From Rhodospirillales bacterium (GTDB taxonomy: Bacteria > Pseudomonadota > Alphaproteobacteria > Rhodospirillales > UBA2165), in assembly GCA_022823235.1 (NCBI GenBank), contig JAJDXO010000028.1, positions 41,287 through 105,286 on the forward strand: a stretch of DNA of 64,000 bases, in the 5' to 3' direction. The notes under the pieces were generated by a model that did not search any database, was not told the origin of the DNA, and saw nothing but the letters and a program-made list of their open reading frames with translations. Made by a program: the position numbers and the translations under genes. The first letter of the stretch is position 1; each line of letters begins with the position of its first letter. Shown here in pieces: positions 50,433-61,114 of the stretch.

Positions 50433-52322
50433 CTAAGTCGTCGCCATGGAGACCGCGGCCATGATTTCCTCGTCGGGCACGTCGTCGAAGGATGCATAGT
50501 TCATGGTGTAGAGGCGGTTGTAGAGGCCGCCCATGGCGATCAGTTCGTCATGGGTGCCCTGCTCGATGATTTCGCCTTCCTGCAGGACGATTATCCGGTC
50601 GGCGTTCCGCACGGTCGCCAGGCGGTGGGCGATGACAATCCCGGTCCGGCCTTCGAGCAGTTTCGCCAGAGCCCGCTGGATTTGCCGTTCGGTAAAGCTG
50701 TCGACATTGGCGGTCGCCTCGTCGAGCACGAGGATGCCGGCGTCGGCGATGACCGCCCGGGCGAAACTCAGCAACTGCCGCTGCCCGATGGACAGGTTGA
50801 CGCCGCGCTGCCCGAGCATGGTGCCGTAGCCTTCGGGCAGCCGGCCGATGAATTCATGGGCGCCAACCGCCTGGGCCGCCTCGATGACCTCTTCCAGCGT
50901 CGCCTCCTGTTTGTGGTAGCGGACATTGTCGAGGACGGTCCCGGTAAACAGGAACGGTTCCTGAAGCACCATGGCGACGTTGCGCCCAAGGCTCTCCTGG
51001 GTGACGTCGCGGACGTCGTAGCCGCCGACCCGCACCTCGCCTTCCCAGACGTCGTAGAACCGGTGCATAAGCGCGGCCGTGCTTGTCTTGCCCGAACCCG
51101 TGGGACCGACGAGGGCCACCGTCTCGCCCGGCTTGATGTCGATGTCGATGTTCTTGAGCACCGGCTGGCCGGGCAGATACCCGAAAGTCACGTCCTTGAA
51201 CCGAACCGCGCCGTCGATCGAGCCGGGGTCGACGGCATCCAGCCTGTCCTCGACCTCGACCTTGACGTCGAGCACTTCGAAGATGCGCTGACTCGACGCC
51301 ATGGCGCGCTGCATCATGTTGTATTGCATCATCAACGAGCGGATCGGGTCGAAGAACCGCTGGACGTAGAACAGGAAGGCCACCATGACGCCCAGATCGA
51401 GGGTGTCGGCGAGGACCATGTTGCCGCCGACGATGACGACGATGGCCATGGCGATTCCGGTCAGGGTATCCACTGTCGGCACCATCACCTGGGCGATCCG
51501 ATTCGCCCGAAGGTGGGAGTTGAGGTTGTCGCGGGCCTTGCCCTCGAAGACCTCGAAGTTGACCCCCTGGCGGGTCATCTCCTGAACCGTTCGCACGCCG
51601 TTGATGTTCTCGGCCAGCGCGCCGTTGACGATGGACGAGGTCTGCCGTGCCAGCATGAAGGCCCGGCGCGCGACGGGCAGCCAAATGAGGCGGAACAGGA
51701 CCAGCGCCGGCACCACCGACAGGGTCAGCAGGCCAAGCTCCACATTGAGGCTCAAGAGCACGATGATAATGCCGAGGATGAGGACGAAATCCCCGATGGC
51801 CAAAATCGAAGTTTCGAGAAATTCCTGGATCGAACTGACGTCGCCCTGAAGCCGGGACATCAACCGGCCGACTTCGGTCTTGTCCATGAAGCTCAGCGAG
51901 ACCCGCTGCAGGTGCCCGTACATGGCCCGGCGCATATCCACCAACATCCGCTCGGCGGTTCGCGCCACCAGCGTCAGCTGACAATAGTTGGCGATGAAAT
52001 TGGTAATGATGATGCCGAAAAACACCGCCACCGCGATCTCCAGCAGGTTCTCGGACGCGGCACCCTCGAGCAGCGCGCTGTCGATGGTCTCGCGAATGAC
52101 CAGGGGAATGGACAACTGGGTCAGCGTAAAGGCCAGGACCGCGACAATCCCGATCGCAACGGTCATCCGGTAAGGGCGGACGAAGCCAAGGAAACGGCGG
52201 ATGATCCGCCCGTCGAACGCCGCGGCGAATATCTCCTCGTCCCGATCCGCCGTCAGCGCCTTCAGCCGGTCGATGGATTCCCGGCCGGGTAGCGTGGTTT
52301 TCCTTGGTGCGGTCAGGGACAT
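50433..52322 (-). CDS. ABC exporter half-transporter, subunit with catalytic Walker B
   Basis: 629 residues from the ATG at 52322, 4 bases after the partner gene; the track extension overlaps the partner. Six helices (about residues 45-325) and an ATPase domain: Walker A GPTGSGKTS, signature LSIGQRQL (Ile in place of the usual Gly of LSGGQ), Walker B ILVLDEATANVD with the catalytic Glu, H-loop IVIAHRLAT. Paired with the upstream gene it should form a heterodimeric type IV exporter of lipids, drugs or peptides. Substrate unknown. Confidence 0.93.
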   Translation of the reverse strand: MSLTAPRKTTLPGRESIDRLKALTADRDEEIFAAAFDGRIIRRFLGFVRPYRMTVAIGIVAVLAFTLTQLSIPLVIRETIDSALLEGAASENLLEIAVAVFFGIIITNFIANYCQLTLVARTAERMLVDMRRAMYGHLQRVSLSFMDKTEVGRLMSRLQGDVSSIQEFLETSILAIGDFVLILGIIIVLLSLNVELGLLTLSVVPALVLFRLIWLPVARRAFMLARQTSSIVNGALAENINGVRTVQEMTRQGVNFEVFEGKARDNLNSHLRANRIAQVMVPTVDTLTGIAMAIVVIVGGNMVLADTLDLGVMVAFLFYVQRFFDPIRSLMMQYNMMQRAMASSQRIFEVLDVKVEVEDRLDAVDPGSIDGAVRFKDVTFGYLPGQPVLKNIDIDIKPGETVALVGPTGSGKTSTAALMHRFYDVWEGEVRVGGYDVRDVTQESLGRNVAMVLQEPFLFTGTVLDNVRYHKQEATLEEVIEAAQAVGAHEFIGRLPEGYGTMLGQRGVNLSIGQRQLLSFARAVIADAGILVLDEATANVDSFTERQIQRALAKLLEGRTGIVIAHRLATVRNADRIIVLQEGEIIEQGTHDELIAMGGLYNRLYTMNYASFDDVPDEEIMAAVSMATT

Positions 52323-52326
52323 GGCC

Positions 52327-54240
52327 TTACTCCGCCGGCTCCGACTCGGCCGGCCCGCCGCCTGTTTCTTTGCCGACGATCTGGAGGTCGTAGAGCGCCC
52401 GGTAGCGGCCGCCGGAAGCCAGCAAATCGTCGTGGGCGCCCCGCTCGACGATCCGGCCATCCTCCAGGAAGATGATCTCGTCGGCATGCATGAGCGAACT
52501 CAGCCGATGGGAGACGATGATGGTCGCCCGGTCCTTGGTCAGATCCATCAGCGCCGCCCGGATGCGCTGTTCGGTCGCGGCGTCGATGGCCGCGGTCGAA
52601 TCGTCGAATACCATCACGGTCGGCGTCAGCAGGACGCTACGGGCGATGGACAAGCGCTGGCGCTGGCCGCCGGACAGGGAAACGCCCCGCTCGCCGACCA
52701 GGGTTTCATAGCCCTGCGGCAGCGCGGCGATGTAATTGTGCAGTTGCGAGGCTTCCGTCGCTCCCTCGATGCGGCTCTGCTCGGCGAAGGGATCGCCGTA
52801 GGCGACGTTCGCCGACACCGGGGACGTGAACAGAAACGTATCCTGCTGCACGACACCGACCGAACTCCGAAGCGAATCCAGGGTCACATCGCGGATGTCC
52901 TGGCCGTCGATGGTGATCGCGCCGTCGGTGACATCGTAGAACCGCGGGATCAGGTGGACGATGGTCGACTTGCCGCTGCCGGGCGGGCCGACAATTCCGA
53001 GGGTCTGTCCGGGCCGCACCTCAAAGGAGATATCGGAAACGGTTCGCTCGCCCGGAAATCCCTCGTAGGAAAACCCGACCCGGTCGAATTTCAACACCCC
53101 TTCGGTGGGCATCAACGGCCGGGCGTCCGGGCTGTCGCCGACCGCCGCTTCCATATCGAGGACATCAAACAGCCGGACCCCGGCCACGGATGCGCGGGCG
53201 ACGCCGTTGATCACCATGCCGATCTGCCGGACCGGCATCTGAAGGATGGTCATAAAGGCGAGGAACTGGGTCAGTTCGCCGACCGTCAACTCGCCGGCAA
53301 GGATTTTCACGCCGCCGGCCCAAAGAACGAATCCCATGGCGATGAAATAGGAAAAGTTCATCACAGCGGTGTTGCCGTAGCGGACCTTCACCCGCTCCAT
53401 GGAGATGTCGAGCGCCACTTTGGAGCCGGCATCGAACTTCTCCATCTCGAAGTCCTGGGCGCCGAAAGCGCGCACGACGCGAATGCCGCCCAGGTTTTCC
53501 TCCATGATCCGGGTCAGCACCGAGAGCGCTTCCTGAAGCTGACGCCACAAGGCGCGGATGCGGAGCCGGAATACCAGCCCCCGCCAGAAGGCAAAAGGCA
53601 CGAAGCTCAGGCTCAACAGGCCGAGCATCAGGTCGCTGCCCATATAGAGATAGGCGCCGCCGCCGACCAGCACCGCCAACAGGATCATGCGCAGGATACC
53701 GAAATCGATGAACCGGCGGATGCCTTCGATGTCCAACATGCCGCGGGTCAGCAGATCGCCCGAATGGATGCGGTCGTGATAGGAAAAGCTGAGACGCTGA
53801 AGCTTTTCGAAGTAGGCGAGCCGCAGCTGGTATGCCAGGTGCTGGCCGATCGCCTCACCGAGATAGTTGTGCATCATCGTGAAGCCGCCCCGGAGCACGG
53901 CCGCTCCGATGATCATTCCCGCCGCGAACAGGAGTGCCGATTTGACCTCTTCAGCGCCTCCTTGCCCGGATTCCAGCAAACCGGTCGCATTGTCGACCGC
54001 GTCGCCGAGGAACAGGGGTATGAGCAGCTGGAAGATTCCGGCCGCGATCACCGATATGACCGCCACGATGCAATGCCAGGGATAGCCGAGCGCCATTTTG
54101 CTGATCCGCAGCAGCGCCTTGGCGCCCCGATCATACTGTCCCTCCAGGGAGGGGACCTTGTAGTCCATCCCCGACTTCGGCCGCGAGCCGCCGCCGCCGG
54201 GTCCCATCGGACCAAAGGGTTTTGCGGAACTTTCGTTCAC
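52327..54240 (-). CDS. ABC exporter half-transporter, subunit with degenerate Walker B
   Basis: 637 residues. After a Gly/Pro-rich N-terminus there are six helices and an ATPase domain: Walker A GPPGSGKST, signature LSGGQRQR (canonical), Walker B VMVFDDSTAAID (Asp where the catalytic Glu should be), H-loop IIVSHRLSS. The altered Walker B here and the altered LSIGQ signature in the partner would fall in the same composite nucleotide site, the known pattern for heterodimeric exporters with one degenerate site (TM287/288 class). Confidence 0.93.
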   Translation of the reverse strand: MNESSAKPFGPMGPGGGGSRPKSGMDYKVPSLEGQYDRGAKALLRISKMALGYPWHCIVAVISVIAAGIFQLLIPLFLGDAVDNATGLLESGQGGAEEVKSALLFAAGMIIGAAVLRGGFTMMHNYLGEAIGQHLAYQLRLAYFEKLQRLSFSYHDRIHSGDLLTRGMLDIEGIRRFIDFGILRMILLAVLVGGGAYLYMGSDLMLGLLSLSFVPFAFWRGLVFRLRIRALWRQLQEALSVLTRIMEENLGGIRVVRAFGAQDFEMEKFDAGSKVALDISMERVKVRYGNTAVMNFSYFIAMGFVLWAGGVKILAGELTVGELTQFLAFMTILQMPVRQIGMVINGVARASVAGVRLFDVLDMEAAVGDSPDARPLMPTEGVLKFDRVGFSYEGFPGERTVSDISFEVRPGQTLGIVGPPGSGKSTIVHLIPRFYDVTDGAITIDGQDIRDVTLDSLRSSVGVVQQDTFLFTSPVSANVAYGDPFAEQSRIEGATEASQLHNYIAALPQGYETLVGERGVSLSGGQRQRLSIARSVLLTPTVMVFDDSTAAIDAATEQRIRAALMDLTKDRATIIVSHRLSSLMHADEIIFLEDGRIVERGAHDDLLASGGRYRALYDLQIVGKETGGGPAESEPAE

Positions 54241-54489
54241 CGGTTTCCCAATCCCATTCCCGCGCCCGCCCGGTTCCGCGCCGCTCGGCGGAGCGGCCCG
54301 CGTCGGCCGCTCGCGTCGGAACTGACGGGTCTTTGTGAGAACGGAGCGTGATCCGCCCCGCCGGTTTCAAACTAATGGACGGCTATCGGGCTTTCAAGAC
54401 GGAGCCCGCCGCGCCGGCCAATGGTGTATTTCCGCAGACCGGACCATCCGGGTCGGGACTTCCGGGATCGGGGATGCTAAGAAATCCGA

Positions 54490-55890
54490 ATGAATGATCT
54501 GATAAGGATGACCGCCCGCGAGGCCGTCCAACGTCTCAAAAGCAAAGACGTCTCGCCCCACGAACTCATCGATGCGGCGTTGTCCCGCATTGCCGAGGTG
54601 GAACCGTCGGTCAATGCGCTCCCTACCCTGTGTGAAGACCGGGCGCGGGATTTCGCCGCCAACCTGTCGGGGAATCCGGACCAGCCCGGCTGGCTCGCCG
54701 GGCTGCCCGTCGCCATCAAGGACATGAACGAGGTCGGCGGGGTTCGCACCACCTACGGCTCGCCCATCTACGCCGATCATGTGCCGGAAAAATCCGACAT
54801 CACGGTGACCGCCATGGAGGCCCTGGGCGCGACGGTGCTCGCCAAGTCCAATACGCCCGAATTCGCCGCCGGCGCCAACACCTTCAATGAGGTGTTCGGC
54901 AAGACCCGGAATCCCTGGAACACGGCGCTCACCTGCGGCGGTTCCTCGGGCGGATCGGCGGTGGCGCTGGCCACCGGCGAGGTTTGGCTGGCGGGGGGCT
55001 CCGATCTTGGCGGCAGCCTGCGCACACCGGCGGCTTTCTGTTCGGTGGTCGGCTATCGACCGAGCCCGGGGCGGGTGCGCCGGGCCAACGTCAACCCTTT
55101 CGACACCATGGGGGTCAACGGGCCCATGGCCCGCAACGTCGGCGACGTGGGCCTGCTGCTCGACAATATGGCCGGCGAGGATATCGCCGACCCCATCAGC
55201 CTGCCGGTGCCGGATGTCCCTTACCAGACGTCGGCCGAAAGCCCCCGGCCGCCGAAGCGGATCGCCTTTACCCGGGATTTCGGCTTCCTGCCCGTCGCCG
55301 CCGAGATCAAGGAAATCGCGGCGGGCGCCGCCTCACATCTCGAAGGGCTCGGCGCCGAGGTGGTGGAGGCCCATCCCGATCTGAAAGATGGTCCGGAGAT
55401 CTTTCAAACCATTCGGGCCGCCGCGTACGCCGCCGGCATGGCGGAATTGATCGAACGGCACCGGAACCTGATCAAGCCCGAAATAATCTGGAACGCGGAA
55501 AAAGGGCTGGCGGTCTCACCGGAAGAGATTGCCCGGGCCACCGTCGCGCGAGGGGCCCTCTACCAGCGCACCGTTTCTTTCTTCGACGATTTCGATCTCC
55601 TGGTTGCGCCGGTGACGCAGGTTTCGCCGTTTGACGTAGACATCCGCTACGTGACCGAAATCGAAGGCACCGAGTTGGAGACCTATGTCGATTGGATCGC
55701 CCTGCCCTCCATTGTCACCCTCACCGCCTGTCCCGCCTTGTCGCTGCCCTGCGGCTTTACCGGGGACGGCCTGCCGGTGGGCCTGCAGTTGATTGCGCCG
55801 CCGAGGCGCGATGCCGATTTGCTCTCCATGGCCGCCGCGGTCGAGCAGCTCTTTGGTCTGGCCGGCCAAGTCCCCATCGATCCCCGTTGA
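54490..55890 (+). CDS. Amidase (amidase signature family)
   Basis: 466 residues. The Ser-cisSer-Lys triad is visible as GLPVAIKDM (Lys77), CGGSSGGSAVALATGE and GSDLGGSLRTPAAFCSVVGYRPS. C-terminal CPALSLPCGFTGDGLPVGLQLIAP is also typical. It hydrolyses an amide bond. It is not GatA-like in context (no gatB or gatC), so it is probably a catabolic or detoxifying amidase of unknown substrate. It is divergent from the ABC exporter genes. Confidence 0.93.
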   Translation: MNDLIRMTAREAVQRLKSKDVSPHELIDAALSRIAEVEPSVNALPTLCEDRARDFAANLSGNPDQPGWLAGLPVAIKDMNEVGGVRTTYGSPIYADHVPEKSDITVTAMEALGATVLAKSNTPEFAAGANTFNEVFGKTRNPWNTALTCGGSSGGSAVALATGEVWLAGGSDLGGSLRTPAAFCSVVGYRPSPGRVRRANVNPFDTMGVNGPMARNVGDVGLLLDNMAGEDIADPISLPVPDVPYQTSAESPRPPKRIAFTRDFGFLPVAAEIKEIAAGAASHLEGLGAEVVEAHPDLKDGPEIFQTIRAAAYAAGMAELIERHRNLIKPEIIWNAEKGLAVSPEEIARATVARGALYQRTVSFFDDFDLLVAPVTQVSPFDVDIRYVTEIEGTELETYVDWIALPSIVTLTACPALSLPCGFTGDGLPVGLQLIAPPRRDADLLSMAAAVEQLFGLAGQVPIDPR

Positions 55891-55941
55891 CGCGGGTTAA
55901 ACGACTTGACCACAGGGTGACCCCCTGACACCTTCCCGCCG

Positions 55942-56901
55942 ATGAGAATCTTCCGCCATTACAATGACTTGCCTGACGACTTCCGGGGCGCTTCCATCGC
56001 CATCGGCAATTTCGACGGCGTCCATCTCGGCCATCGGGAAGTGATCAACACCGCCGGAGCGGTGGCCAAGGAGCGGGATATTCCATGGGGCGTGATGACC
56101 TTCGAGCCTCACCCCCGAATGTTCTTCCAGAAAAGCATCGAGCCGTTCCGCCTGACGCCGTTTCATCTCAAGGCGCGAATCATCGAGGAACTGGGCGCCG
56201 ACTTCCTGATGGTGCTGCATTTCGACAAGAAGTTCTCCGATCTTACGGCGGACGCCTTCGTCGGCGACGTATTGAAGGCCAGTCTCGATGCCCGCCATAT
56301 CGTCTGCGGCTTCGATTTCGTTTTCGGCAAAAACCGGCAAGGCGACGGGAACTTTCTGAGGCGACGGGGTCGGGAGTTGGGCTTCGGCACGTCGAGCGTC
56401 GGCGCCGTGCTCGACGATACCGGCGAAGCGATCTCTTCGACCCGCGTTCGGGACTACCTCTCCGATGCCGATCCCCGCGGCGCGGCGCGGCTGCTCGGCC
56501 GCTACCATGAAATTTCGGGTCGGGTGGTGCGCGGCGACGAGCGCGGGCGAACCATCGGGTTTCCCACCGCCAACCTGGAATTCGATATCAACAACCGGCC
56601 GGCCACCGGCGTCTATGCGGTCCGCACCGGGATCGACCGGGGCGGCGTCATCGACTGGCGGGACGGCGTCGCCAATCTGGGCCGCCGCCCAACCTTCGGC
56701 GACGAAGACCGGATTACCCTGGAAACCCATCTTTTCGACTTCGATCAGGACATTTACGGCCAGCATTTGCGGGTCGGATTGGTGGAATATCTGCGCCCCG
56801 AGCAGAAGTTCGACGGCATCGACGAGCTGACTCGGGCGATCCGGCGGGATTGCACCGACGCCCGCGCCGTCCTCGCCAATGAGCGGGACCGAAAAAACTG
56901 A
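55942..56901 (+). CDS. ribF: Bifunctional riboflavin kinase / FAD synthetase
   Basis: 319 residues. N-terminal FAD synthetase domain with IGNFDGVHLGHREV and CGFDFVFGKNRQGD; C-terminal riboflavin kinase domain with GRTIGFPTANLEF and GVANLGRRPTFGD. It makes FMN and FAD from riboflavin. The order ribF-ileS-lspA is a well known bacterial arrangement and recurs here, with ileS starting 89 bases later. Confidence 0.96.
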   Translation: MRIFRHYNDLPDDFRGASIAIGNFDGVHLGHREVINTAGAVAKERDIPWGVMTFEPHPRMFFQKSIEPFRLTPFHLKARIIEELGADFLMVLHFDKKFSDLTADAFVGDVLKASLDARHIVCGFDFVFGKNRQGDGNFLRRRGRELGFGTSSVGAVLDDTGEAISSTRVRDYLSDADPRGAARLLGRYHEISGRVVRGDERGRTIGFPTANLEFDINNRPATGVYAVRTGIDRGGVIDWRDGVANLGRRPTFGDEDRITLETHLFDFDQDIYGQHLRVGLVEYLRPEQKFDGIDELTRAIRRDCTDARAVLANERDRKN

Positions 56902-56989
56902 TGGAATTCCGGGCAACAGCCTTTGATTTCCGGGCCGAGGGGGGATAAAACCGCCCCTCTTGGCGATACGGCCATTCGGATCACATGAG

Positions 56990-59884
56990 ATGAGCGTCGA
57001 TTACAAGGATACGGTCTTCCTGCCGAAGACCGACTTCCCGATGAAGGCGGGATTGGCGAAGCGCGAGCCGGAGATTCTCGAGCGCTGGAAGAAGCTCGAC
57101 ATCTACGGCAGATTGCGGGCCGACTCCAAGGGCCGGGAGAAGTTCATCCTCCACGACGGACCGCCCTACGCCAACGGCCATCTCCATATCGGCCACGCGC
57201 TCAACAAGATCCTGAAGGACGTCATCACCCGCTCCCAGCAGATGTTGGGCAAGGATTCCAATTATGTGCCGGGTTGGGACTGCCATGGTCTGCCCATCGA
57301 ATGGAAGATCGAGGAGCAGTACCGGGAAAAGGGCGAGGACAAGGACGCGGTGCCGGTCATCGACTTCCGCGCCGAGTGCCGGGAATTCGCCGGCCATTGG
57401 ATCGACGTGCAGAGCGAGGAATTCCAAAGGCTGGGGGTCGCCGGCGACTGGGACAACCCCTACACCACCATGACCTTCGCGGCGGAAGCGCAGATCACCC
57501 GGGAATTGATGAAGTTCGTGCGCAACGGCCTGCTCTATCGCGGCTCCAAACCGGTGATGTGGTCGGTGGTGGAAATGACGGCGCTCGCCGAAGCCGAGGT
57601 CGAGTATCACGACCATGTCTCCGACACCATCTGGGTGAAGTTCCCGGTGGTCGGCGGCGATGAAGCGCCGGCCGGCGCCTCGGTGGTGATTTGGACCACC
57701 ACGCCCTGGACCATCCCGGGCAACCGGGTGATCGCCTATTCCGGCGCGATCCGATACGGCCTCTACGAGGTATTGGAGGCGCCGGAGGACAACTGGGCGC
57801 AACCCGGCGATAAGCTGATCCTGGCCGATGAACTGGCCGAGCAGGTGCGCGAGGACTGCCGCATCGATGCCTGGACCCGGATTCAGGATGTCACCGCCGA
57901 AACACTGGCCGGTTTGACCTGCGCCCATCCGTTCCGGGGCCACGGGGAGTCCGGGGGCTACGATTTCGATGTCCCTCTGTTCGAGGGCAACCACGTCACC
58001 GCCGAGGCCGGCACCGGCTTCGTCCATACGGCGCCGGGCCACGGCACCGATGACTTCGAGGTATGGACGGCCCACGGCCGGTTGCTGGCCGAACGCGGCA
58101 TCGACGCCCGCATCCCTTATACCGTCGGCCCCGATGGCCGGTTCACCGAAGAGGCCCCGGGATTCGAAGGCAAACAGGTGATCACCGAGAAGGGCGAGAA
58201 GGGCGATGCCAACGGCGCCGTGATCGACGTACTCATGAAGACCGGTGCGCTCATCGGCCGCGGCCGGCTGACCCACCAATATCCCCATAGCTGGCGGTCC
58301 AAGAAGCCGCTGATTTTCCGCAACACGCCCCAATGGTTCATCGGCATGGATGCGGGCTATGGGGAGCACGGCAGGTCTTTGCGCGACGTGGCTCTCGGCG
58401 CCATCCGGGAAACCGAATTCTTCCCGGCGTCGGGGCGCAACCGCCTCTATGCCATGATCGAGAACCGCCCGGACTGGGTGATCTCCCGCCAGCGCGCCTG
58501 GGGCGTACCGATCGCCGTCTTCGTCCACAAGAAGACCGGTGAAATCCTCCGCGACGAGGCGGTGCTCGACCGGGTGGTCGAAGCGGTCGAGGCCGAGGGC
58601 GCCGATGCCTGGTTCTCATCGGACGCCGGCCGTTTCCTCGGCAACGCCTACGACGCGGACGAGTACGAGCAGATCTTCGACATTCTCGATGTGTGGTTCG
58701 AATCCGGCGCGACGCACAGTTTTGTCCTTGAAGAACGGGACGATCTCTGTTGGCCCGCCGATCTTTACCTCGAAGGGACCGACCAGCATCGCGGCTGGTT
58801 CCATTCCTCGCTGCTCGAGAGCTGCGGGACGCGGGACCGGGCGCCCTACGACCAGGTGCTCACCCACGGCTTCGTCATGGGCGAGGACGGCTACAAGATG
58901 TCCAAGTCGCTGGGCAATATCGTCTCGCCCCAGGATGTGGTGAACACCAACGGCGCCGACATCCTGCGCCTCTGGGTGGTGGCGTCCGACTATTCCGAGG
59001 ACCTGCGCATCGGTCCGGAGATCATCAAACACCACACGGACATTTACCGCCGGCTACGCAACACACTGCGGTTCCTGCTCGGCAACCTGAATGGATTCCA
59101 TGAGAACGAACGCTTGCCCGAGGCGGAGATGCCCGAGCTCGACCGCTGGGTCCTTCATCGGCTGCGGGAATTGGACGGCGCGCTTCGAGAGGCCTGTGCG
59201 AACTACGAATTCCATGACTTCTTCACCGAGCTGCATAATTTCTGCACCGTCGATCTGTCGGCCTTCTATTTCGATATCCGCAAGGACGCGCTTTATTGCG
59301 ACCGGGCGAGTGCGATCAATCGCCGCGCCGCCCGCACGGTGCTCGACCGCCTGTTTTCGTGCCTGACCGCCTGGCTGGCGCCGTTCATCTGCTTCACCGC
59401 CGAAGAGGCGTGGCTTGCGCGCTTCCCGGGCGAGGAGGAAAGCGTCCACCTCCGCACCTTCCCCGACGTGCCGGACGCCTGGCGGGACGACGAATTGGCC
59501 GCCAAGTGGCGCAAGATCCGCGACCTGCGCCGGGTCGTCACCGGCGCCCTGGAAATCGAACGAGGCGAAAAGCGCATCGGCTCCAGCCTGCAGTCGGCGC
59601 CCAAAATCTATGCGGATGCCGAACACCTAGCGGCCGTCGACGGCATGGACGTGGCGGAGATTGCGATCACGTCCGATGTCGAACTGATCGAGGGCGCGCG
59701 CCCCGCGGACGCGTTCATGCTCGACGACGTCACCGGTGTCGGGGTCGTGCACACCTTGGCCGAGGGCGAGAAATGCGTCCGCTGCTACAAGGTGCTGCCG
59801 GAAGTCGGAACGGTGGCCGGACATCCCGATATCTGCAATCGCTGCGCCGACGCGGTGGAGCACTTCCCCGCCGCCGCCGAATAG
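56990..59884 (+). CDS. ileS: Isoleucyl-tRNA synthetase
   Basis: 964 residues from the ATG at 56990 ([21 protein letters not shown]); the track start at 56960 is a TTG. Class I motifs are [15 protein letters not shown] (HIGH) and [11 protein letters not shown] (KMSKS). The editing domain includes [12 protein letters not shown] and [17 protein letters not shown]-terminal Cys pairs (CVRCYKVL and CNRCADAV) form a zinc finger. Typical bacterial form. Confidence 0.97.
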   Translation: MSVDYKDTVFLPKTDFPMKAGLAKREPEILERWKKLDIYGRLRADSKGREKFILHDGPPYANGHLHIGHALNKILKDVITRSQQMLGKDSNYVPGWDCHGLPIEWKIEEQYREKGEDKDAVPVIDFRAECREFAGHWIDVQSEEFQRLGVAGDWDNPYTTMTFAAEAQITRELMKFVRNGLLYRGSKPVMWSVVEMTALAEAEVEYHDHVSDTIWVKFPVVGGDEAPAGASVVIWTTTPWTIPGNRVIAYSGAIRYGLYEVLEAPEDNWAQPGDKLILADELAEQVREDCRIDAWTRIQDVTAETLAGLTCAHPFRGHGESGGYDFDVPLFEGNHVTAEAGTGFVHTAPGHGTDDFEVWTAHGRLLAERGIDARIPYTVGPDGRFTEEAPGFEGKQVITEKGEKGDANGAVIDVLMKTGALIGRGRLTHQYPHSWRSKKPLIFRNTPQWFIGMDAGYGEHGRSLRDVALGAIRETEFFPASGRNRLYAMIENRPDWVISRQRAWGVPIAVFVHKKTGEILRDEAVLDRVVEAVEAEGADAWFSSDAGRFLGNAYDADEYEQIFDILDVWFESGATHSFVLEERDDLCWPADLYLEGTDQHRGWFHSSLLESCGTRDRAPYDQVLTHGFVMGEDGYKMSKSLGNIVSPQDVVNTNGADILRLWVVASDYSEDLRIGPEIIKHHTDIYRRLRNTLRFLLGNLNGFHENERLPEAEMPELDRWVLHRLRELDGALREACANYEFHDFFTELHNFCTVDLSAFYFDIRKDALYCDRASAINRRAARTVLDRLFSCLTAWLAPFICFTAEEAWLARFPGEEESVHLRTFPDVPDAWRDDELAAKWRKIRDLRRVVTGALEIERGEKRIGSSLQSAPKIYADAEHLAAVDGMDVAEIAITSDVELIEGARPADAFMLDDVTGVGVVHTLAEGEKCVRCYKVLPEVGTVAGHPDICNRCADAVEHFPAAAE

Positions 59885-59886
59885 CC

Positions 59887-60381
59887 GTGGCGCGCCGGCA
59901 CACGATCGGCATCGCCCTGGGTTTCGCGGTCATTGCCGCGGACCAGCTGACCAAATGGTGGATCATCGCCTGGGTCATGCAGCAACCGCGCCGCATCCCG
60001 GTGCTGCCGTTTTTCGATTTGGTGCTGGCGTGGAATCGGGGCATCAGTTTCGGCATGTTCGATGCCGGCAGCGTTTGGGGTCCCTGGCTGCTGTCCGGAA
60101 TTGCCCTGGTGATCGTCGGCTTTCTCGGGGTCTGGTTTCGCCGCGCCGAAATGCTGTCGACGACCCTCGCCCTCGGGTTGATCATGGGGGGGGCGCTGGG
60201 CAATGTGATCGACCGGGTACGGCTCGGCGCGGTGATCGATTTCATCGATTTGCACGCAGGCGGTTATCACTGGCCGGCCTTCAACGTGGCCGACGCGGCC
60301 ATTACCGTCGGTGCTGTATTGTTGATCGTTGAAACGCTATTTTCCCGGGAGCGAAAGAAGCGTAATATCGGGGATACGTAA
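59887..60381 (+). CDS. lspA: Lipoprotein signal peptidase
   Basis: 164 residues from a GTG at 59887, 2 bases after ileS; the longer track ORF is an artefact. Four helices. The catalytic Asp pair lies in GNVIDRVRLGAVIDFI and FNVADAAITVG; DQLTKWWI and AWNRGISFG are further signatures. It removes signal peptides from prolipoproteins, such as the several lipoproteins encoded in this window. Confidence 0.96.
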   Translation: MARRHTIGIALGFAVIAADQLTKWWIIAWVMQQPRRIPVLPFFDLVLAWNRGISFGMFDAGSVWGPWLLSGIALVIVGFLGVWFRRAEMLSTTLALGLIMGGALGNVIDRVRLGAVIDFIDLHAGGYHWPAFNVADAAITVGAVLLIVETLFSRERKKRNIGDT

Positions 60382-60396
60382 AATTTGAGGTCCGTC

Positions 60397-60975
60397 ATGA
60401 ACCGGCAGTTTCTGGGAGTTGGGGTAAGCCTACTGGCCATGGCCGCCCTAACCGGCTGTGAACAGACCAAACAGGCCCTTGGCCAGACCAAGCGGTCTCC
60501 GGACGAGTTCGCCGTCTACACGCGTGCGCCGCTGAGCACGCCGCCGGACTTCCAGCTTCGGCCGCCGACCCCGGGCGCCCAGCGCCCTCAGGCCGTCAAC
60601 CCGCGTGACCGGGTGGAGCGGACCATCATCAACAGTGCGGGCGGGACAGCGCGCCGACCGGTCAACACCGAGCGGCCGGTGGCCGGCGCCAGCGCCGGGG
60701 AAACCGCAATCCTGCGCGCGGCCGGCGCCTTGAACACGAATCCGGGTATTCGTCGTCAGGTCGACAATGAGACCCGTCAAATCATCGCCGAATCCGACGA
60801 TTTCGCGGAAAAGCTGGTATTTTGGCGTGACCCGCCGGACCCCTCCGTCGCCGTCGATCCGGTCGCGGAATCAAAGCGCATTCGGGACACTCAAGCGCTC
60901 GGCAAGCCTATCAACGAGGGCGATGTGCCGGTCATCGAGCGAAAGAAGAAAGCGATTTTGGAAGGCCTGTTCTAG
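60397..60975 (+). CDS. DUF3035 lipoprotein (BamF-like)
   Basis: 192 residues from the ATG at 60397 (the track begins at a TTG 4 codons earlier). Signal peptide MNRQFLGVGVSLLAMAALTGC with lipobox. PDEFAVYTRAPLSTPPDFQLRPPTPGAQRP is the strongly conserved DUF3035 core; the C-terminus ends EGDVPVIERKKKAILEGLF. Some alphaproteobacterial members are named BamF, an accessory lipoprotein of the outer-membrane beta-barrel assembly machine. That role is not proven here. It follows lspA directly. Confidence 0.88.
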   Translation: MNRQFLGVGVSLLAMAALTGCEQTKQALGQTKRSPDEFAVYTRAPLSTPPDFQLRPPTPGAQRPQAVNPRDRVERTIINSAGGTARRPVNTERPVAGASAGETAILRAAGALNTNPGIRRQVDNETRQIIAESDDFAEKLVFWRDPPDPSVAVDPVAESKRIRDTQALGKPINEGDVPVIERKKKAILEGLF

Positions 60976-61114
60976 AGCAGTTTCGGGCCAAAACCGCCGG
61001 ATTACATAATCGTAATATCACATTGGTGCGAGGCTGGTTTGCCCGGACCATCCGCGGGCTATACTTTCGGCACCGATTTGCTCAACGGAAAACGGCAGGC
61101 AGCCCGTTAAACTC

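Noticed and set aside
50226-54351. 688- and 716-codon plus-strand ORFs opposite the ABC exporter genes
   Set aside because: His/Asp/Val-rich antisense frames without domain motifs, opposite two complete ABC half-transporters.
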